A stretch of DNA of 64,000 bases from Papio anubis (Eukaryota; Chordata; Mammalia; Primates; Cercopithecidae): assembly GCF_008728515.1 (NCBI RefSeq), contig NW_022161823.1, positions 1 through 64,000 of the forward strand, written 5' to 3'. Shown in pieces: positions 34,648-48,426 of the stretch. The notes beneath the pieces were generated by a model that made no database searches, had not been told where the DNA came from, and saw nothing but the letters and a program-made list of their open reading frames with translations. The translations under genes and the position numbers were made by a program. Position 1 is the stretch's first letter. The number at the start of each line of letters is the position of its first letter.

Positions 34648-34949
34648 TTTTTTTTTTCTTTTTTTGAGATTGAGTTTCACTTTTTTTGCCCAGGCTGGAG
34701 TGCAGTGGTGTGATCTCAGCTCACTGCAACCTCCGCCTCCCAGGTTCAAGAGATTCTCCTGCCTCAGCCTCCTGAGTAGGTGGGATTACAGGCACCCGCC
34801 ACCACACCTGGCTAATTTTTATATTTTTAGTAGAGACGGGGTTTCGCCATGTTGGCCATTGTGGTCTCGAACTCCTGACCTCAGGTGATCTACTCGCCTT
34901 GGCCTCCCAAAGTGTTGGGATTACAGGTGTGAGCCACCACGTCTGGCCA
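34648..34949 (-). mobile_element. Alu SINE
   Basis: Full-length minus copy directly abutting the previous one. Confidence 0.95.
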
Positions 34950-34974
34950 CATTTACCTACATTTTTGTGAGATT

Positions 34975-35146
34975 TAAAATTTTTTTAGAGATAGAGTCCT
35001 ACTATGTTGCCCAGGCTGGAGTACAGTAGCTATTCACAGGTATGATTGTTGCACACTACAGTGTTGAACTTCTGGGCTCTAGTGATCTTCCCACCTCAGC
35101 CTTCCAAGTAGCTGGGACTACAGGCACATACCACTAAATCCGGTCT
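34975..35146 (-). mobile_element. Alu monomer fragment
   Basis: Old left-monomer-like minus copy ('tagctattcacaggtatgat'). Confidence 0.85.
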
Positions 35147-35231
35147 ATTTTTATAAGATTTAAAAAGGATTACACATTCTAAATTATGACGTCCACATAC
35201 CATTTACTTTTGTGTGGAATTATAAGGTGAT

Positions 35232-35288
35232 ATTTTATTTTATTTTATTTTATTTTATTTTATTTTATTTTATTTATTTATTTATTTT
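35232..35288 (+). repeat. (TTTTA)n then (TTTA)n microsatellite
   Basis: About nine pentanucleotide units followed by ttta units. It represents the degenerated tail of the adjoining minus AluY. Confidence 0.95.
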
Positions 35289-35575
35289 TTTTGAGACAGA
35301 GTCTCGCTCTGTCACCCAGGCTGGAGTGCAGTGGCCGGATCTCAGCTCACTGCAAGCTCCGCCTCCCGGGTTTACGCCATTCTCCTGCCTCAGCCTCCCG
35401 AGTAGCTGGGACTACAGGCGCCCGCCACCTCGCCCGGCTAGTTTTTTGTATTTTTTTAGTAGAGACGGGGTTTCACGGGGTTAGCAAGGATGGTCTCGAT
35501 CTCCTGACCTCGTGATCCGCCCGTCTCGGCCTCCCAAAGTGCTGGGATTACAGGCTTGAGCCACCGCGCCCGGCC
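35286..35575 (-). mobile_element. young AluY, Old World monkey type
   Basis: Minus copy with 'gtggccggatctcagctc', 'gggtttacgcc' and 'cccgtctcggcc'. The target duplication aaggtgatatttta lies outside the TTTTA tail and the element. Confidence 0.95.
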
Positions 35576-35753
35576 TTAAGGTGATATTTTAAATGATGGG
35601 AATGAACTTGACATGTGTATCAGTAACCTCTAAACATCTATTTCAAACACCTATTAACCGAAAGTCATGATCCTCCAGTTCTTATACTAAGAACTTCCAT
35701 ACATTAGAGCAATATACGTATTCAAAGTGACCTAGTTCAATTTGACAAGTAAA

Positions 35754-36064
35754 TTATTTATTTATTTATTTATTATTATTTTTTGAGACGAAGTTTTGCT
35801 CTTGTTGCCCAAGTTGGAGTGCAATGGCGTGATCTCCGCACACTGCAACCTCCACCCCCTGGGTTCAAGGGATTCTCCTGCCTCAGCCTCCTGAGTAGCT
35901 GGGATTATAGGTGTGCGCCACCATACCCGGCTAATCTTTGCATTTTTAGTAGAGACGGGGTTTCACTGTGTTAGCCAGAATGGTCTCGATCTCCTGACCT
36001 CATGATCCGCCCGCCTCGGCTCCCAAAGTACTGGGATTACAGGCATAAGCTACCACGCCCAGCC
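35754..36064 (-). mobile_element. Alu SINE
   Basis: Full-length minus copy with a ttta-rich tail, lying just past the inferred PNPT1 transcript end. Confidence 0.95.
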
Positions 36065-36119
36065 AATAATTTTTCTATGTTTAGGTAAATTTGAAAAATA
36101 TACATCATTACTACCACAT

Positions 36120-36726
36120 TCATCCTAGTTAGAATCTCATATTTATTCCACTATGTTTATGATTTAGTAACTAGTTTGAAAGGCATCATATTATTCAAAG
36201 TGTATCAGATTAGCTCCCTCAACTCACTATATCTAGTAACTGTTCTGATGAAATAGGCACTGGCTTTGAATATGGCCTGTTCCAATTTGTGAATCATTGC
36301 AGGCAAGTAAAGTTGTTACGCAAAGAGGTGAGCCGTAGGATGACTGAGTGTAAACTATCACTATTGTATATAAAGAAGAAAAATAAGATGTAGGAAGAGA
36401 TCTGTTAGAATAACATATATGACATATTCTAAGTTTTTCATATATTTCAGAATTATAGAAACAAAAGTATGTAATCTTTTCTAAGATACATAAATGACTT
36501 ACTTTTAACAATAAATATTTTTTGATTTATAATGTAAATAAGATTAAACGAATATGGCTTACTCTTGAATTTAAAAAATGGCACGTGTAAATGAGCATTT
36601 TAGTACAAATAATTAGAATGTATTTATATTACATATAAATCTACACAATGGAAGATACTACTAAAATGTTGCTCTACAGCACATCACCCTAGGCAAAATA
36701 GAATTCTAGAATTCTCTTTAAAAAAA
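36120..36726 (-). other. PNPT1: PNPT1 3' UTR (inferred extent)
   Basis: The sequence after the stop codon is Alu-free. A canonical AATAAA on the minus strand lies at 36142-36147, giving a 3' UTR of roughly 600 nt. This is a plausible but unproven end. Earlier cleavage at variant signals, such as TATAAA near 36622, is also possible. Confidence 0.5.
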
Positions 36727-36882
36727 TCACTGAGAATTAGATGATGACTGTGAAATAGCTTCTCCCATTACAATACTATTTCTGTCATTCAAAGTTCTGA
36801 CCACAGTTGTAGCTGGCGACTGAAGCACTTTACGAGAAAGCCTCATTCTTCCATCGGCTGGATCACGTCCAAAGTATTTCAC
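36727..36882 (-). CDS. PNPT1: PNPT1 exon 28 (stop codon)
   Basis: Encodes residues 733-783, from VKYFGRDPADGRMRLSRK to the Ser-rich end ISQSSSNSQ and a TGA stop. It completes the S1 RNA-binding domain. The acceptor is ctttaacacag. Compared with the human protein as I remember it, N767 replaces Ser and A774 replaces Pro. Confidence 0.98.
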   Translation of the reverse strand: MKYFGRDPADGRMRLSRKVLQSPATTVVRTLNDRNSIVMGEAISQSSSNSQ

Positions 36883-38043
36883 CTGTGTTAAAGAAACAGA
36901 TCTTCCTTTAAAGTTACAGCACATTGAGTGACATCTAAATAGACATTTACATTTACATGGTCCAAATAAGGCAATGATTGTTTTTACTTGTTCACTGAAA
37001 GCATAGTTCAGTGCTAAGTGGAGGTATACACTTAATATATATAAGTAGTCATTATAAAAAAAGAAAAGAGGCAGGGGCAGTTAGTTGTTCAAACTATGAT
37101 CTGTCACTGAATTCATCTGTGCCTTTTTATTCTCACCAGGCCAAGTCCTTATACTGGGGGAACAGTCACAGACATAGTGAATGATTCTAGACAAGGGCTT
37201 TGTGAGCCTAATTGTGTTATATACTATACAGGATTATACTTAGGTCATTTTGATTTTCACTACTGCTCAAAGGACCGTCACATTAGTATTTATTTGGCTT
37301 CACCTTGGAAAATGAAAGCCAGGGGGGAATGCAGAAGGTTTAAAGTTCCTTCTGATATGAAAACAACAACCACAACAACAAAGAAACCAAAAAATCAACC
37401 TTATACAGAGATATTATATCTTAGCACTCATCCTGCCCTGGAGGCTACTTGGACAGTAAGACCACAGATTGGGAATAAACCAGAAGCCTCAGTTACTCAG
37501 GTCATAGGTATTAGGCATAAGTGAAAGAGAATGTAGTAGAGCCAGAAAAAACAGACTGGCAATGACTTCTTTCATCCACCCAGAAAGGACTATAAAGAAA
37601 GGGCCAATTTTGTTATACGAATTCTAGGCCTGAATAACATGGCTCTTACCAAGCTCAAAAACTTGAAGTTTTAAGTAGTGGAGAAACAAAGTCTCACCTC
37701 CTCAAAGATGACATTCAAGGATTTCAACAAGTTATCTTATCAGAGTTCTTATGTCAGTCTCCAAATCATGGAGTCTGCACAGCTAACACTGACATACTCA
37801 TGTATTTTTTAAATGAACTAAGGGTGACTACCATTTTGGCCAAGCTGCAATCTCCTTCAGGGAAAGAATTGTGTCTTAAGTCCTTAATGAGTCTGTTCAA
37901 GCAGCTCTAAGATTAAAAATGAAGTACTGCATATAAATAAAAAACATCATAGATGGTGACTCTTCTTTCAACTTTTTGCAAAAAATAATGGAAGCTTCAA
38001 GAACAATTTACAACTTTAAGGCTAAAAGGTGGAATACAAGTAC
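36883..38043 (-). other. PNPT1: PNPT1 intron 27
   Basis: A 1,161-nt Alu-free intron with donor ATTCAG|gtactt. It contains a 115-codon plus-strand frame (37177-37524) that I could not relate to any protein. Confidence 0.9.
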
Positions 38044-38091
38044 CTGAATTTCTTGGCCAACTTCTAATCCTAGGGCAGTAGGATGTTTAAT
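38044..38091 (-). CDS. PNPT1: PNPT1 exon 27
   Basis: This 48-nt, phase-0 exon encodes IKHPTALGLEVGQEIQ (717-732), the middle of the S1 domain. The acceptor is ttttttccag and the donor CAG|gtactt. Confidence 0.97.
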
Positions 38092-38209
38092 CTGGAAAAA
38101 AAAAAACATGCCAATCTATTAGTTGTTGTGCATAATTACGTAGTGTCAACGGAGGTACACATTTTTTTCTCAAGCTTTATTCATTTTTCTGATTAAACAA
38201 ATCAGTTAG

Positions 38210-38509
38210 CAGCCGGGTGTGGTGGCTCACGTCTGTAATCCCAGCACTTTGGGAGGCCGAGGCAGGCGGATCAGGAGGGCAGGAGATTGAGACCATACTG
38301 GTTAACACGGTGAAACTCCGTCTCTACTAAAAACACAAAAAAATTAGCCAGGCGTGGTGGCGGGCGCCTGTAGTCCCAGCTACTCAGGAGGCTGAGGCAG
38401 GAGAATGGCCTGAACCCAGGAGGCAGAGTTTGCAGTGAACCGAGATTGCGCCACTGCACTCTAGCCTGGGTGACAAAGCAAGACTCCGTCTCAAAAAAAA
38501 AAAAAAAAA
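38210..38509 (+). mobile_element. Alu SINE (first of a tandem pair)
   Basis: Full-length copy flanked by aaatcagttagc on both sides. Confidence 0.95.
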
Positions 38510-38519
38510 AATCAGTTAG

Positions 38520-38806
38520 CCAGGCATGGTGGCTCATGGCTGTAATCCCAGCACTTTGGGAGGCAGGGGCGGGCAGATCACTTGAGCTCAGGAGTTTGAA
38601 ACCAGTCTGACCAACATGGTGAAACCCTATCTCTACTAAAAATACAAAAACTAGCTGGGTGCGGTGGCACACACCTGTACTCCCAGCCACTCGGGAGGCT
38701 GAGGCAGGAGAATTGCCTGAATCTGGGAGGCAGAGGTTGCAGTGAGCTGAGATCATGCCACTGCATTCCAGCCTGGGCAACAGAGTGAGACTCTGTCTTA
38801 AAAAAA
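38520..38806 (+). mobile_element. Alu SINE (second of a tandem pair)
   Basis: Full-length copy. Its own flanks are the same aatcagtta word that bounds the first copy. Confidence 0.95.
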
Positions 38807-38872
38807 ACAATCAGTTAATTATAAGGATTTAAAATACAGATGTATTAAGAACATAAAAATTATCCAAAACAG

Positions 38873-39146
38873 GCTGGGTACAGTGGCTCACACCTGTAGT
38901 CCTAGAACTTTGGGAGGCTGAGGTGGAAGGACTGCTTAAACCAGACTGGGCAACATGAAGAAACCCCATCTCTACAAAAAATCCAAAAAAATTAGCCGGG
39001 TGTAGTGGCTTGTGCCTAGGGTCCCAGCCCCTCCAGAGGCTAAGGTGGGAGAATCACTTGAGCCTGGGAGGCTGAGGCTGTAGTGAGCTGTGATCGTGCC
39101 ACTATACTCTAGCCTGGGTGACAGAGCAAGACCCTGTCTCAAAAAC
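38873..39146 (+). mobile_element. Alu SINE, old
   Basis: Diverged plus copy with a gap after the first arm ('ggactgcttaaaccagact'). Confidence 0.92.
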
Positions 39147-39269
39147 CTCTCAAGTTGTAGATAACTACTGCTAACATTCCAATGAGTATCCCTTCAGATG
39201 TCTATTTAGTGTATGTGTAATGCATTTATAAAAATGGACCCGCTGTGCTTATTGTATATCTTAAGGACA

Positions 39270-39567
39270 TCTTTTTTTTTTTTGAGATGGAGTCTCGCTC
39301 TGTCATCCTGGCTGCAGTGCCGTGGCATGATCTCTGCTCACTGCAACCTCCTCCTCCCAGGTTCAAGAGTTTCTCCTGCCTCAGCCTCCCAAGTAGCTGG
39401 GATTACAGGTGCACGCCACCATGCCCAGCTAATTTTTTGTATGTTTAGTAGAGATGGGGGTTTGCCATGTTGGTCAGACTGGTCTCAAACTCCTGACCTA
39501 ATGTGATCCGTCCACCTCAGCCTCCCAAAGTGCTGGGCTTACAGGCGTGAGCCACTGCGCCCGGCCC
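39270..39567 (-). mobile_element. Alu SINE
   Basis: Full-length minus copy with a T11 tail. Confidence 0.95.
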
Positions 39568-39599
39568 AAAAGCATCTTTTCATATCAGTAAACTAAGCA

Positions 39600-39790
39600 T
39601 TACTGTTAAGTTTCAAACTATATAGTTTATTTAAACAATCACCTAAAGACAATAATTTGTTTTAAATTCCAGTGTTGCAAATGTTAATGACTGATGAATA
39701 TAGGAGAAATATATGAGGGTTTAGTGTATTATTCTTTCAACTTTTTTGTACATTAAAAACTTTTCAAAATAAAAAGGTGAAAAAAAAAAT
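39600..39790 (+). mobile_element. L1-like 3' end remnant
   Basis: 'caacttttttgtacattaaa' followed by 'acttttcaaaataaaaag' matches the 3' end of old L1M copies. Confidence 0.55.
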
Positions 39791-39829
39791 AAGCTGTAGT
39801 GTAGCACAGATCATGGATTCACCTACTCT

Positions 39830-40620
39830 AATTATCCTCTCCAAACAAAATCCTACAATGTCTAGGTCCATAGACATTTACCAAACACCCTCTAAAAAGT
39901 TTGTACCAATTCACACCTCCATCAACACTGTATAAAAATGTCCATCTTTTCTCTTCTACACACTGAGAATTTTAAACTATCTGAAAGTTAAAACTGATAT
40001 ATTAATTTCGCTGGCATTTCAAAAATTGCTGTTGATATTAAACATCTTGGTTGGCTTTTTATAAAAATAATTTGTTCATGTTCTTATTTTTCTATTGATA
40101 CTCATCATTCTTACTGATTTATAAAAGCCCTTTGCAAATTAAGCTTCTGTCCTATGTTATAAGCATTTTTCCTTTAGGTTGCTGATTATCTCTTAACCTT
40201 ACTGAAATTTTTGCCATATAATTAAAAAATTATGGGGTCAAATTTTATAAATTTATTTACTTTTTTGGCTTTGATATCATGTTGAGGAGTTCTCCAGTAC
40301 TAATTTTATTAAAATATCCAATTTTCTTCTAGTAAACCCTCCTGCCCCAACAAGATTATCTTTTCCCACCATCTTTTTTAAAACCACATTTAGCTCTTTG
40401 ATCCAGACAGGATTTTGGTATAAAAATGAGTAGAGATCCTGTTTTAAGATAACCAGCTGTACCAATGTAATTTATTAAATAATCTTTATTCACTGACTAG
40501 AATATAACTTCTAGCATATACTATAATCCCGTGTATATTATTTCTGGTCTTTGTTTTCTTGTTGAATGGATTATCTATTTCTGGGTGGGTAATATACTGT
40601 TTTATTGTCTATGGCTTTAT
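39830..40620 (-). mobile_element. L1-like remnant
   Basis: 'cacacctccatcaacactg', 'tctattgatactcatcatt' and 'gatccagacaggattttgg' match antisense L1 ORF2/3' sequence. Confidence 0.6.
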
Positions 40621-40634
40621 AATAGACAAGAAAA

Positions 40635-40673
40635 TATATACTATAGTATATATAGTATATACTATAGTATATA
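40635..40673. repeat. twin 18-bp perfect palindromes
   Basis: TATATACTATAGTATATA occurs at 40635-40652 and again at 40656-40673, a period of 21 bp, inside a TA-rich block. Confidence 0.92.
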
Positions 40674-40713
40674 TACTAAATATACTATATATTTTAATAT
40701 ATGGTACAACAGA

Positions 40714-40742
40714 CCCCCCCCCCCCCTTTTTTTTTTTTTTTT
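40714..40742 (+). repeat. C13 run abutting T16 run
   Basis: Two homopolymers back to back at the tail end of the next minus Alu. They lie inside its target duplication (aacagac). Confidence 0.95.
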
Positions 40743-41022
40743 GAGACAGAGTCTCACTCTGTCGCCAGGCTAGAGTGCAGTGGCACAACCTCGGCTCACT
40801 GCATCCTCTGCCTCCTGGGTTCAAGCGATTCTCCTTCCTCAGCCTCCCGAGTAGTTGGGACTGCAGGTGCACGCCACCATGCCCAGCTAATTTTTGTATT
40901 TTTAGTAAAGACTGGGTTTCACCATGTTGGTCAGGATGGTCGCCATCTCTTGACCTTGTGATCCACCCACCTTGGCCTTCAAAGTGCTGGGATTACAGGC
41001 GTGAGCCACCACACCTGGCCAA
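40727..41022 (-). mobile_element. Alu SINE
   Basis: Full-length minus copy with aacagac on both outer flanks. Confidence 0.95.
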
Positions 41023-41317
41023 CAGACACTCTTATTACTCCCCTGATCCCACTGTTTTCTAGAGTTGTCTTAGAGTTTTTATTTACTAGATGTATGAACT
41101 ACAACAAAGATTCCATTTCAAAATATTCCGAGAATTATCTAGTCATAATTGGTTGGTCAGTAGAAAATTGGGAAACCAGCTATACATAGGTATTTTTAGT
41201 AACTGCTAGCTCTAGATGCTGTTCTCCTTCAAAACCGTCAGTGTTTCTATTCCATCATGGAAAGAAAAATATTTGGTGTTTATTTATTTATTTACTTATT
41301 TTATTTATTTCTTTTAT

Positions 41318-41599
41318 TTTTGAGACGGAGTCTCGCTCTATTGCCCAGGCTGGAGCGCAGTGGCACGATCTCCACTCACTGCAACCTCCACCTCCCAGGT
41401 TCAAACAATTATCTGCCTCAGCCTCCCAAGTAGCTGGGATTACAGGTGCCCACCACCATGCCCAGCTGGTTTTTGTATTTTTAGTAGAGAAGGGGTTTCA
41501 CCATCTTGGCCAGGCTGGTCTTGAACTCCTGACCTCGTGATCCACCCACCTCGGCCTCCCAAAGTGCTGGGATTACAGACGTGAGTCACTCTACCCAGC
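41318..41599 (-). mobile_element. Alu SINE
   Basis: Full-length minus copy with a ttta-rich tail. Confidence 0.95.
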
Positions 41600-41781
41600 G
41601 AATTTTTATTTATGCTAAACAATGTAAAACTTTTTGCCAGCAGCATCTCTGCCACTTTTGTTTTCTCTGTTTAGGCTAGTAGTAGGCAAAGTGTATAATT
41701 CTTACCAACCTAAGTAATTTCAATACGGTATTTTAAGGTGTTTTAAGGAAGTCATAAAAATAGTAACATCTATCTTTTTAC

Positions 41782-41860
41782 CTTTCGTTGATCAAGTTGT
41801 GTGTTATGAAGCAGTACCGCAGTCATATTTGGATATAATTTTACCATTACACCAGTATCT
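41782..41860 (-). CDS. PNPT1: PNPT1 exon 26
   Basis: This 79-nt exon encodes the last base of R690 and then DTGVMVKLYPNMTAVLLHNT plus QLDQRK (691-716), part of the S1 fold. The acceptor is tttttttgtag and the donor GAAAG|gtaaaa. Confidence 0.97.
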
Positions 41861-42100
41861 CTACAAAAAATAAATAATAAGCCTGGTTAAACCAATAAGT
41901 ACCTGTATATCCATTGACAAATAAAACATTATGCTTTCATAAGAGGAAAAAGTAAAAAACAAAAAGAAACCCATTCTATCACGTTTTTAGAACTATAAAA
42001 AGTATACTTTTCAACTGAAAATATGCCCTATAAATAAATATGTGTGAATCAAAGAATGAAGAAAAGATAAAGAAAAAACACGCAATAAAAAAGCTTTTAG

Positions 42101-42388
42101 AGCCAGGCACGGTGGCTCACACCTGTAATCCCAGCACTTTGGGAGGCCAATGCGGCCAGATCACCAGGTCAGGAGATCAAGACCATCCTGGCCAACATGG
42201 TGAAACCCCGTCTCTACTAAAAATACAAAAATTAGCTGGGCGTGGTGGCGCATGCCTGTAATCCCAGCTACTCAGGAGGGTGAGGCAGGAGAACTGTTTG
42301 AACCTGAGCGGTGGAAGTTGCAGTGAGCTGAGATCGTGCCACTGTACTCCAGCGTGGTAACAAAGCGAGACTCTGTCTCAATAAAAAA
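42101..42388 (+). mobile_element. Alu SINE
   Basis: Full-length copy flanked by aaaaaagcttttaga duplications. Confidence 0.96.
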
Positions 42389-42438
42389 AGCTTTTAGAAT
42401 ATATATTCTTCTGTATTTCTCTTCATAATTGCCAAAAA

Positions 42439-42648
42439 CATTTTTTTTTTTTTTTTTGGTCACCCAGGCTGGAGTGCAGTGGTGGCATCTGGGCTCACTG
42501 CAACCTCTGCCTCCCAGGTTCAAGTCATTCTCATGCCTCAGCCTCCCAAGCAGCTGGAATTACAGGCATGTGCCACCATGACCAGCTAATTTATGTTTTT
42601 TTAGTAGAGATGGGGTTTCATGAAGTTGGCCAGGCTAGTCTTGATTTT
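42439..42648 (-). mobile_element. Alu SINE, 5' truncated
   Basis: The minus copy stops at 'ggccaggctagtcttga' and lacks its 5' end. Confidence 0.93.
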
Positions 42649-42999
42649 CCAAAAATTTTCGAAATGACATTAAATATTTTAAACACAGTATAGAATATCA
42701 TATCATTAACCTATAAGATAAGGATTTAAGGAAGCCATCTTCCTTAAGGTAAAATGGGATACTTATTTCATTAAAAAATTAATCTTCCCTTTTTCTCTAG
42801 TCTATGAAAATAAGCCATCCCATTTCTTATTTTTCACCTGCAATATTAAACAAATTATCTGATTGCTTATTTCAAATAGCTTTGAACATTTTTTGCTACA
42901 TTTGATAATATTTTTTCTTAAAAAAGGGATTTTCTGATCCTAAAAATACAATCTCTTTTAGCTGGTCAAAAAAAAAAATCCTTTGAGATTGAAATCGGC

Positions 43000-43304
43000 T
43001 TTTTTTTTTTTTTTTTTTTTTTTTGAGATGGAGTCTCGCTCTGTCGCCCAGGCTGGAGTGCAATGGTGTGATCTCATCTCCCTGCAACCTCTGCCTGCTG
43101 GGTTCAAGCGATTCTTCTGCCTCAGCCTCCTGAGTAGCAGGGATTACAGGCATGCACCACCACGCCTGGCTAATTTTTGTAGTTTTAGTAGAAATGGGGT
43201 TTCACTATGTTGGTCAGGCTGGTCTCGAACCCCTGACTTTGTGATCTGCCTGCCTCGGCCTCCCAAAGTGCTGGGATTACAGACGTGAGCCATGGTGCCT
43301 GGCT
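43000..43304 (-). mobile_element. Alu SINE
   Basis: Full-length minus copy with a T24-class tail. Confidence 0.95.
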
Positions 43305-43333
43305 GAAACTGGCATTTAAAAATATGTGCCAAT

Positions 43334-43632
43334 TGGCCGGGCGCGGTGGCTCAAGCCTGTAATCCCAGCACTTTGGGAGGCCGAGACGGGCGGATCACGA
43401 GGTCAGGAGATCGAGACCATCCTGGCTGACACGGTGAAACCCCGTCTCTACTAAAAAATACGAAAACTTAGCCGGGCGAGGTGGCGGGTGCCTGTAGTCC
43501 CAGCTACTCGGGAGGCTGAGGCAGGAGAATGGCGTAAACCCGGGAGGTGGAGCTTGCAGTGAGCTGAGATCCGGCCACTGCACTCCAGCCTGGGTGACAG
43601 AGCGAGACTCTGTCTCAAAAAAAAAAAAAAAT
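43334..43632 (+). mobile_element. young AluY, Old World monkey type
   Basis: Little-diverged copy with 'ggctcaagcctg', 'gcgtaaacccggg' and 'gagatccggccac'. It is flanked by tgtgccaatt duplications. Confidence 0.96.
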
Positions 43633-44020
43633 GTGCCAATTAAGCATTCAGACTATGTTTAAAATAAGTCATCAAAAAAAAAAAAAAAGAAAAGAAAAGA
43701 AAAAGGAAACAACGAAATATTGATAGGTCTATTTTGGGCCTATTTAATATTTATTGGGAAAATTAATTTGGGGTTTCACCAATTACTAGTAGAAAATTCG
43801 GTTAAAGAATTCAGTTAGGAGAACCTACCATAATTAGAACCACAGAACTGTTACTGAAATTTTATAAAATGATATAGAAAATAAAATATACTATACCTTA
43901 AAAAGTAATGATTATACGGCAATTGGCATGTAATCTAAACACCTTATGATTTCAAAGTAAATAAAGTAAATGTAAAACTAAATTGGGATTATAATAGAAA
44001 TCTGTTAAAAACCAACACAG

Positions 44021-44312
44021 GGCTGGGCACGGTGGCTCATGCCTGTAATCCTGGCACTTTGGGAGTCTGAGGCGGGAGGAGGGCTTGAGGCCAGGAGTTT
44101 AAGATCAACCTGGGCAACATAGTGAGACCATGTCTTTACAAAAAATTAAAAAATCAGCCACGTGTGGTGGAGTGTGCTTACAGTCCTAAATACTCAGGAG
44201 GCTGAGGTGGGAGAATTGCTTGATCCCAGAAGTTTAAGGCAGCTGTGAGGTACTATGGCACCACTGCATCCCACTGTGGGTGGCAGGGTGAGACCCTGGC
44301 TCTAAAGAAATA
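44021..44312 (+). mobile_element. Alu SINE, old
   Basis: Diverged full-length copy 38 nt downstream of the exon 25 donor, in the antisense sense. Confidence 0.93.
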
Positions 44313-44350
44313 ACGGAAAAAGCTCAGCATAGTATATTACTTGATATTAC

Positions 44351-44406
44351 CTGATTTCAGTTATTGTGGCGGTATACACTGCTCCAAATTCTAATTGCTG
44401 CTCCTG
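44351..44406 (-). CDS. PNPT1: PNPT1 exon 25
   Basis: This 56-nt exon encodes QEQQLEFGAVYTATITEI (672-689) and the first two bases of R690, the start of the S1 domain. The acceptor reads ttacag|CAG|GAG, a possible tandem NAGNAG. The donor is ATCAG|gtaata. Confidence 0.97.
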
Positions 44407-45819
<1,413 letters not shown>

Positions 45820-45903
45820 CTGTTTCAGCCTGAAGTTTTTTTAAGTTATATCCACCTGGTCCAACAAATTTTGCTCGTTTTGATAATGGAACCTGAACAG
45901 TTT
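45820..45903 (-). CDS. PNPT1: PNPT1 exon 23
   Basis: This 84-nt exon encodes TVQVPLSKRAKFVGPGGYNL plus KKLQAET (609-635). It contains the KH GXXG loop GPGG (622-625), which grips RNA. The acceptor is tacattccag and the donor ACAG|gtaaga. Confidence 0.98.
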
Positions 45904-46324
<421 letters not shown>

Positions 46325-46577
46325 TTATAACTACATAAAACAAATATGATCTGAAATAGCTGCACTCTTAGTTTTTACGGTATACCATCTAAACCCTGTG
46401 GCTTAAAATTTGAAACTCTCCACATCCCTATTATCTTGAAAATTCACTCATATTCTCTTCTCCATAAATCCTATTTTAAAGAGAGCTGCTTAATCTGTAA
46501 AAATTGAAATTCCACTGGTAACCCACTTTGGTGTTTATTCATGTGTTCCAAAAACTTAAGTTCTTCTTCTTTCTTTA

Positions 46578-46692
46578 AAATAGATATGGGATCTCACTAT
46601 GTTGCCCAGGCTGGTTTTAAACTCCTGGGGCTCAAGCAATCTTCCTGCCTTGGCCTCCCAAAGTGCTAGGATGAGCCACCATGCCATGCCTG
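46578..46692 (-). mobile_element. Alu right-arm fragment
   Basis: Short minus copy from 'agatatgggatctcac' to 'ccatgcctggc'. Confidence 0.85.
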
Positions 46693-46707
46693 GCTACTTA
46701 GTACTTC

Positions 46708-46997
46708 TTTTTTTTGAGATAGTTTCCCCCTGTCACCCAGGCTGGAGTGCAATGGCATGATCTCAGCTCACTGTAACCTCTGCCTCCTGGGCTCAAGCGA
46801 TTCTCCTGTCTCAGCCTCCTGAGTAGCTGGGATTACAGGTATGCGTCACCATGCCTGGCTAATTTTTGTACTTTTAGTAGAGACAGGGTTTCACCATGTT
46901 GGCCAGTCTGGTCTCGAACTCCTGACCTGAAGTGATCCGCCTACCTCGGCCTCTCAAACTGCTGGGATTACAGACGTGAGCCACTGCACCTGGCCAG
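46708..46997 (-). mobile_element. Alu SINE
   Basis: Full-length minus copy. Confidence 0.95.
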
Positions 46998-47126
46998 TAC
47001 TTCTTGATTTAAGTTTTATGAAATTCCACTTTTTAAAGCAATATTTTATAATAAGCCTAATGAGAACTGTAGTTCCCATTAGCAAAGTGGGAAAGAATGA
47101 AAGGAGAATCAAGCATACTAGCTCAC

Positions 47127-47190
47127 CTGAAGCTTGTTGAATAGCCTCCATTACAATTTTTATTGGTATTCCAGGTAATTTAATATCAGC
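47127..47190 (-). CDS. PNPT1: PNPT1 exon 21
   Basis: This 64-nt exon encodes ADIKLPGIPIKIVMEAIQQA plus S (559-579) and the first base of V580, at the end of the second RNase PH core. The donor is TTCAG|gtgagc. Confidence 0.97.
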
Positions 47191-47282
47191 CTAATATGGA
47201 AAAGTCAAACAATTATATAAACATTGACTCATGGCATTATTTAAATGTTACAAAAATGAAACAAAATGGGTTTTAAAAATAC
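47191..47282 (-). other. PNPT1: PNPT1 intron 20 (92 nt)
   Basis: A very short repeat-free intron with a weak donor TACAG|gtattt. Confidence 0.96.
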
Positions 47283-47354
47283 CTGTAATGCAGTTATTCC
47301 TTTATTAGTGCCAGCTATTTTGAAGTCCATGTCACCATTGTAATCTTCAATTCC
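47283..47354 (-). CDS. PNPT1: PNPT1 exon 20
   Basis: This 72-nt, phase-0 exon encodes GIEDYNGDMDFKIAGTNKGI plus TALQ (535-558). It holds D538 and D544, acidic residues of the phosphorolytic site. The acceptor is attcctgaag. Confidence 0.98.
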
Positions 47355-48383
<1,029 letters not shown>

Positions 48384-48426
48384 CTAATGTGTACATGAGC
48401 TTAAAACATATATTTATCTATCAATT

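Larger units (their letters stand above)
38092..41781 (-). other. PNPT1: PNPT1 intron 26
   Basis: A 3,690-nt GT-AG intron. It contains six Alus, L1 remnants, twin 18-bp palindromes and a C13/T16 run. Confidence 0.92.
41861..44350 (-). other. PNPT1: PNPT1 intron 25
   Basis: A 2,490-nt GT-AG intron with five Alus. The stretches 42650-43000 and 43640-44020 are A/T-rich with nothing recognised. Confidence 0.92.

Noticed and set aside
38271..38810. 179-codon minus-strand frame
   Set aside because: It spans two antisense Alus in tandem. The repeated CLSLPSSWDYR-type wording is the standard translation of antisense Alu, also seen in many other frames of this window.
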